Positions 42,403 through 46,385 of a stretch of 46,385 nucleotides of DNA are shown here, one piece after another. The notes under the pieces are model-generated. The model saw only the letters and a list, made by a program, of their open reading frames with translations, was not told the DNA's origin and did not search any database. Within the stretch, counting starts at the first letter, position 1. Each line of letters opens with the position of its first letter. This stretch comes from Pseudoalteromonas piscicida. Its GTDB lineage: Bacteria > Pseudomonadota > Gammaproteobacteria > Enterobacterales > Alteromonadaceae. Position numbers and translations under genes: made by a program. The stretch spans positions 1 to 46,385 of the forward strand of contig NZ_NKHF01000104.1 in assembly GCF_002744175.1 (NCBI RefSeq), in the 5' to 3' direction.

Positions 42403-43260
42403 TTAGCTCATTGCACTTTGCAATTTTTTCATTGCTGATTTTTCTAGCTGACGTACACGCTCAGCTGAAACGTTATACTTTTCAGCGAGATCTTGTAATG
42501 TCGCCTTGTCATCAGCAAGCCAACGTGCACTTACAATGTCCTGCGAGCGCTCGTCTAAGGTCTTAAGTGCTGCAAACAGACGATTATGTGATTGCTCTTG
42601 CCACTGCTCTTGCTCAACTTCTTCTGCAAGGTCGCTGCTGGTGTCTGTTAAATATTGTACTGGAGAAAAGTTGCTTGTTTGCCCTTCGTCTTCATCGGCT
42701 GATAGGTCAAAACCCATATCTTGACCAGCCATACGCGATTCCATCTCACGAACTTCTTTCTCACTTACACCAAGTTCATTAGCGACCGTAGTCACCTCAT
42801 CTTGGTTAAACCAACCTAGACGCTTTTTGTTTTTGCGCAGGTTGAAAAATAATTTACGTTGCGCTTTTGTCGTTGCAACTTTAACGATACGCCAGTTTTT
42901 CAATACGTATTCATGAATTTCAGCTTTAATCCAATGTACTGCAAAAGAGACTAGGCGCACACCCACACTTGGGTCAAAACGCTTTACAGCTTTCATTAAT
43001 CCAATATTACCTTCTTGAATTAAGTCCGCTTGAGGTAGGCCATAGCCAGAATAACTTTTCGCAATGTGTGCAACGAATCTCAAGTGAGACATGATAAGTT
43101 GCTTAGCTGCGTTAAGATCCCCTTCTTCCTGAAGGCGTGTCGCAAGTTGTTTCTCTTCCTCGGCACCCAACATAGGTATTGTGCTAACCGATTGAAGGTA
43201 ACCCTCAACGCTTGCGCTTTGCTGACCTGTTAGTGCTAGTGCGTATAAATCTTTCGTCAT
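42403..43260 (-). CDS. rpoH: Heat-shock sigma factor sigma-32
   Basis: A 285-residue sigma-70-family factor. Region 2 has LRFVAHIAKSYSGYGLPQADL and LIQEGNIGLMKAVKRFD; the RpoH box KAQRKLFFNLRKNKKR distinguishes it from other factors; region 4 ends in the helix-turn-helix TLQDLAEKYNVSAERVRQLE. It directs transcription of heat-shock genes. A textbook CIRCE element lies 34 bases upstream of ATG 43260, unusual for this gene. A strong terminator follows. Confidence 0.96.
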   Translation of the reverse strand: MTKDLYALALTGQQSASVEGYLQSVSTIPMLGAEEEKQLATRLQEEGDLNAAKQLIMSHLRFVAHIAKSYSGYGLPQADLIQEGNIGLMKAVKRFDPSVGVRLVSFAVHWIKAEIHEYVLKNWRIVKVATTKAQRKLFFNLRKNKKRLGWFNQDEVTTVANELGVSEKEVREMESRMAGQDMGFDLSADEDEGQTSNFSPVQYLTDTSSDLAEEVEQEQWQEQSHNRLFAALKTLDERSQDIVSARWLADDKATLQDLAEKYNVSAERVRQLEKSAMKKLQSAMS

Positions 43261-43294
43261 TTTTCACCTCAGTGATAAACCGTTTCGTGTATAT

Positions 43295-43321
43295 TTAGCA
43301 CTCTAACATCTAGAGTGCTAA
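43295..43321. promoter_or_regulatory. CIRCE element (HrcA operator) upstream of rpoH
   Basis: TTAGCACTC at 43295-43303 and GAGTGCTAA at 43313-43321 with a 9-base spacer: identical to the HrcA operator consensus. The two related half-sites AGTGCTAA at 43455-43462 and GTGCTAA at 43487-43493 lie further upstream. HrcA is not in the window. Confidence 0.85.
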
Positions 43322-43511
43322 ATGCAATCTACTTTATCTAATTTTTAAAATCAACCTTTTTATAACGCCTCAAAGAAAAACGCATAATCAATTGATTTAT
43401 ATATAAAAATAATTAAATGGTGCGTGCTATTTTACGATGTTATTTTTTTATGACAGTGCTAAATTTGATTCGTTCGACAACTTTGTGTGCTAAAACACGA
43501 TGATAAGTCGC

Positions 43512-43540
43512 ATTAGACTGCTAAAGATTAGCAGTCTAAT
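43512..43540 (-). terminator. Perfect 13-bp hairpin downstream of ftsX
   Basis: ATTAGACTGCTAA and TTAGCAGTCTAAT pair perfectly around AGA, 8 bases past the ftsX stop. There is no T run; it may act as terminator or 3' stabiliser. Confidence 0.55.
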
Positions 43541-43548
43541 GGCATTTG

Positions 43549-44535
43549 CTATACTTTCTCGGGTTCAATCTCTTTAATATAGCGATGAACGGAAAGAAAA
43601 GATCCCACAAAACCTAATGCGATGGCAGTACCGAGCAGCACGAGCAGTTCATTACCTGTCAACCCTTGAAGCACAAAACTACTTTGATATACCCCAACCA
43701 CAGTGGAGACCGCAGATTCTAGCCACCAAAGCATGAGTACTACACAGATAAAGGCAACGAGCCCACCAACAATACCGTACCATACACCAGTCCATAGAAA
43801 CGGGGCCTGAATAAAGGTATTTGTTGCGCCAACTAATTTTAGCACCTGAATTTCTTCTTTTTTATCCATGATCGATAGGCGTATCGTATTTCCGATAATT
43901 AAAATAACTGCACTTAGCAATAAAAATCCGACTGTGATCACACTCTCTTTTAATAAGCCAAGTAATGCGTTTAATCGCTCAAGCCATTCAATATCAAGTT
44001 TACCAAACTCAACTTCGCGCTCTTTTTCTAACTTAGTAAGCAACTCTGATGCTGCTTGTGGCTTTCGATAACGGCTAACAGGAGTAACCAGTACCACATT
44101 AGGTAAAGGATTTTCCTCTAAGTAATTCAGCGCCTCGCCAAACCCTGACATCGTTTTAAATTCATTCAAAGCTTGGGCTTTATTGATCAAGACCACTTTT
44201 TCAATTTCTGGATACAATGCCAGTCGTTTCACCAAGGTTTGCGTTTGCGCTTCTGACATCTCGTCTTTCACAAACAGTGAAATCTCCGACGCTTCCTTAA
44301 AGCCGCTACTAACCTGCTGCACGTTTTTGACCACAACATAAAGTGTTGCTGGTAACGTCAAGCTCAACCCCAGTACTAAAATAGTCATTAAAGAGGCCAT
44401 CGGGGTTCGCCACATTTCACCAAGGCTTTGTATACCTTGACGAATAATCATCAGGCAAAAAAAGTAAAAATGGTGGAAAATTGACTTTTTACCTTGCTCA
44501 GTCTGACTACCACGCCCTTTAAACAGCAAACTCAT
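43549..44535 (-). CDS. ftsX: Cell-division ABC transporter permease-like protein
   Basis: A 328-residue inner-membrane protein with four membrane segments, the first near residues 50-70 (ASLMTILVLGLSLTLPATLYVV) and three in the C-terminal third; a periplasmic loop of about 120 residues (ISLFVKDEMSEAQTQTLVK) lies after the first. FtsX with FtsE activates peptidoglycan hydrolases at the septum. The start overlaps the ftsE stop by four bases (ATGA). Confidence 0.95.
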   Translation of the reverse strand: MSLLFKGRGSQTEQGKKSIFHHFYFFCLMIIRQGIQSLGEMWRTPMASLMTILVLGLSLTLPATLYVVVKNVQQVSSGFKEASEISLFVKDEMSEAQTQTLVKRLALYPEIEKVVLINKAQALNEFKTMSGFGEALNYLEENPLPNVVLVTPVSRYRKPQAASELLTKLEKEREVEFGKLDIEWLERLNALLGLLKESVITVGFLLLSAVILIIGNTIRLSIMDKKEEIQVLKLVGATNTFIQAPFLWTGVWYGIVGGLVAFICVVLMLWWLESAVSTVVGVYQSSFVLQGLTGNELLVLLGTAIALGFVGSFLSVHRYIKEIEPEKV

Positions 44536-45209
44536 AATGTGCCCTCCGCTAGCGGATCTTGCAACATACGACCTTGGTTAAGGGTAAAACTGCGGTATTT
44601 CATCCGAGCAATTAACCCAAGATCATGAGTAGCAATAAGGACTGAAGTGCCGTGTTGATTAAATTCCTCAAATAAACTAAGAATTTCCATCGACAGCTCT
44701 GGATCTAAGTTTCCTGTAGGCTCATCCGCAAGCAATAAAGGTGGTGAATTTACAATGGCTCTCGCTATACCGACCCGCTGCTGCTCACCGCCAGACAAAA
44801 CACTGGGATGACATTTTACTTTATCAAGTAAACCAACCTTATCTAGCGCAGCGTGAACCCGTTTAGTGATTTGTTTATGGTGAGTACCTTCAATCACCAG
44901 CGGCAAAGCGACATTATCGAACACACTATAGCGCTCTAATAAACGGTGGTTTTGGAAGATAATACCAATATCGCGACGCACGAAAGGAACTTGTCTGTTA
45001 GATACGGTGTTTAAGTCAACACCATTAATATAAACACGGCCTGCTGATGGCCTTTCCATCACGCTGACTAATTTTAATAACGTACTTTTACCTGCGCCAC
45101 TGTGGCCGGTTAAGAATGCAAGCTCTCCATTACCTAGTTCAAAACTCACCTTTTCCAGTGCTTTGTGTCCACCGGGGTAAGTTTTGCTCACTTGCTCAAA
45201 TTTAATCAT
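44532..45209 (-). CDS. ftsE: Cell-division ABC ATPase
   Basis: A 225-residue ABC ATPase: Walker A GHSGAGKST, signature LSGGEQQRVGIARAI, Walker B LLLADEPTGNLD and the H-loop ATHD. It drives FtsX at the division septum. It lies between ftsY upstream and ftsX downstream, the classical order ftsY-ftsE-ftsX, with rpoH after them. Confidence 0.96.
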   Translation of the reverse strand: MIKFEQVSKTYPGGHKALEKVSFELGNGELAFLTGHSGAGKSTLLKLVSVMERPSAGRVYINGVDLNTVSNRQVPFVRRDIGIIFQNHRLLERYSVFDNVALPLVIEGTHHKQITKRVHAALDKVGLLDKVKCHPSVLSGGEQQRVGIARAIVNSPPLLLADEPTGNLDPELSMEILSLFEEFNQHGTSVLIATHDLGLIARMKYRSFTLNQGRMLQDPLAEGTL

Positions 45210-45282
45210 GCTGGCCTCTTATACTTATTCTTGCCATTGGCACTCAGTCCTTGGCGATTGTAGCAATTCGGCAATCGACAAA

Positions 45283-45300
45283 GCGGGCAAATTTGCCCGC
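45283..45300. other. 18-bp perfect palindrome between ftsE and ftsY
   Basis: GCGGGCAAATTTGCCCGC. It lies about 25 bases past the ftsY stop and may act as a hairpin terminator, although the T run is weak. Confidence 0.5.
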
Positions 45301-45323
45301 CTTGTTGCAACTGATGTCTCTAT

Positions 45324-46385
45324 TTACTCTTGACTGAACAGCGCCTCGATAAAGTCATCGCTTTTGAAGGTACGTAAGTCATCAATACCTTCACCTACAC
45401 CGATATACCTAATGGGAACTTTAAATTGATCTGCAACAGAGAAGATCACCCCACCTTTCGCAGTGCCGTCAAGCTTAGTCAACGCGATCCCTGTTAACCC
45501 AACAGCCTGATTAAACAGTTTTACCTGACTAATGGCATTCTGACCAGTACCAGCATCAATTGTTAACATCACTTCATGCGGCGCATCCGGATCAAGTTTT
45601 TTCATTACTCGAGCTATTTTTTCAAGCTCTTGCATCAAGTTGTCTTTATTCTGTAATCGACCCGCTGTATCTGCTATTAATACGTCAATATTTCTTGCTT
45701 TAGCAGCTTGAAACGCATCAAACACCACTGAGGCTGAGTCAGCACCGGTATGTTGTGCAACAACCGGAATGCTATTTCTTTCGCCCCAAACCTGCAATTG
45801 TTCAACGGCTGCCGCTCGGAAAGTATCGCCTGCCGCAAGCATGACTGACTTACCTTCACTTTGAAACTGCTTTGCAAGCTTACCGATAGTCGTAGTTTTA
45901 CCCACGCCATTTACACCGACCATTAAAATAACGAAAGGTTTTTTATCGGTCGGGATAGCAAGGGGTTGCTCTGCCGTTTTTAAAATCTCCGACATTTCCT
46001 TTTTCATTAAATCATAGAGTGCTTCGCCATCTTTTAACTGCTTTCGGTCAGCGGCATCGGTCAGGTTATCGATGAGCTTCATGGTGGTTTCAACACCAAT
46101 ATCAGCGGTGAGTAACTGAGTTTCTAAATCTTCAAATAACTCATCATCGATTTTCTTACCTTTAAATATAGAAGCAAACCCTGAACCTATATTAGCTTTC
46201 GTTTTTAGCAGGCCTTTTTTAAGGCGAGAAAATAACCCCTCTTTTTTAGGTTTGGGTTCTTCTTTTGCTAATTGTGCTTGGCGCTCCGCTTCTTCACGTT
46301 CCGCTTCTTCACGTTCCGCTTCTTCACGTTCCGCTTCTTCACGTTCCGCTTGTTCTTTGGCTAACTGCGCTTGGCGTTCCGCTTC
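45324..46385 (-). CDS. ftsY: Signal recognition particle receptor FtsY (partial, N-terminus off the window)
   Basis: The frame runs from the stop at 45324 past the right edge, so the N-terminus is missing. The visible part has a Glu/Ala/Arg-rich A domain with an EREEA repeat, the NG domain GLFSRLKKGLLKTKANIGSG and the SRP GTPase motifs GVNGVGKTTTIGKLA, DTFRAAAVEQLQVWG, DTAGRLQNKDNL and TKLDGTAKGG. It docks the signal recognition particle at the membrane. An internal ATG at 46082 is not the start. Confidence 0.96.
   Translation of the reverse strand, partial: EAERQAQLAKEQAEREEAEREEAEREEAEREEAERQAQLAKEEPKPKKEGLFSRLKKGLLKTKANIGSGFASIFKGKKIDDELFEDLETQLLTADIGVETTMKLIDNLTDAADRKQLKDGEALYDLMKKEMSEILKTAEQPLAIPTDKKPFVILMVGVNGVGKTTTIGKLAKQFQSEGKSVMLAAGDTFRAAAVEQLQVWGERNSIPVVAQHTGADSASVVFDAFQAAKARNIDVLIADTAGRLQNKDNLMQELEKIARVMKKLDPDAPHEVMLTIDAGTGQNAISQVKLFNQAVGLTGIALTKLDGTAKGGVIFSVADQFKVPIRYIGVGEGIDDLRTFKSDDFIEALFSQE
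46283..46352 (-). repeat. 15-bp tandem repeat coding EREEA units in FtsY
   Basis: About 4.7 units of GTTCCGCTTCTTCAC on the plus strand, in frame, encode Glu-Arg-Glu-Glu-Ala repeats in the acidic A domain. A change in unit number would keep the frame. Confidence 0.85.

Overview
The window looks like core chromosome of a marine gammaproteobacterium of the order Alteromonadales, most likely Pseudoalteromonas. I infer this from the protein sequences, the AT-leaning base composition and the gene neighbourhoods: suhB/trmJ next to an iscRSUA-hscBA-fdx operon, mutS/pncC/recA, proBA after a tRNA-Ala, and rpoH/ftsXEY. No database search was possible, so the genus is an inference.

Region by region. 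1-3.6 kb holds the start of an FKBP-type isomerase lipoprotein gene, tRNA-Arg(CCG), a small helix-turn-helix protein, and a tight leftward cluster that reads as thiamine salvage: YkoF-like binding protein, PnuC/PnuT transporter and ThiK-like kinase. 3.7-7.4 kb holds a Tat-exported GH109-like protein, a NahK-like sugar 1-kinase and a sugar-nucleotidyltransferase, plausibly a hexosamine salvage set. 7.5-16.4 kb holds gabD, the full ISC iron-sulfur operon with three IscR-type operators, trmJ and divergent suhB. 16.4-19.4 kb is an AT-rich accessory island: a 42-residue peptide with a strong ribosome binding site, two unfamiliar proteins (one with a cupin-like His pattern) and a lipoprotein. This is the best candidate for an undescribed system. 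19.4-25 kb holds a sugar-acid dehydratase/class II aldolase pair, a cytochrome c, a DUF2058 protein, an MFS transporter, a ProX/PrdX-type tRNA-editing protein and a lipoprotein. 25-31.4 kb holds tRNA-Ala(TGC), proBA, a large cation:proton antiporter and a Sel1-repeat protein. 31.6-38.8 kb holds purA, recA with a LexA box, pncC, mutS and a FadL-type porin. 39.2-46.4 kb holds a Cys-rich membrane protein behind a Fur-like box, an HD-GYP phosphodiesterase, rraB, plsC, rpoH behind a textbook CIRCE element, ftsX, ftsE and the C-terminal part of ftsY.

A family of short non-coding repeats (about 200 bp, terminal inverted repeats of the type AACCTGAACTCGGGATAA, no transposase in the window) is scattered in the intergenic spaces. 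One pair is a near-identical tandem, and two copies supply the stop codon of the neighbouring gene. Most transcription units end in recognisable rho-independent terminators, listed individually.
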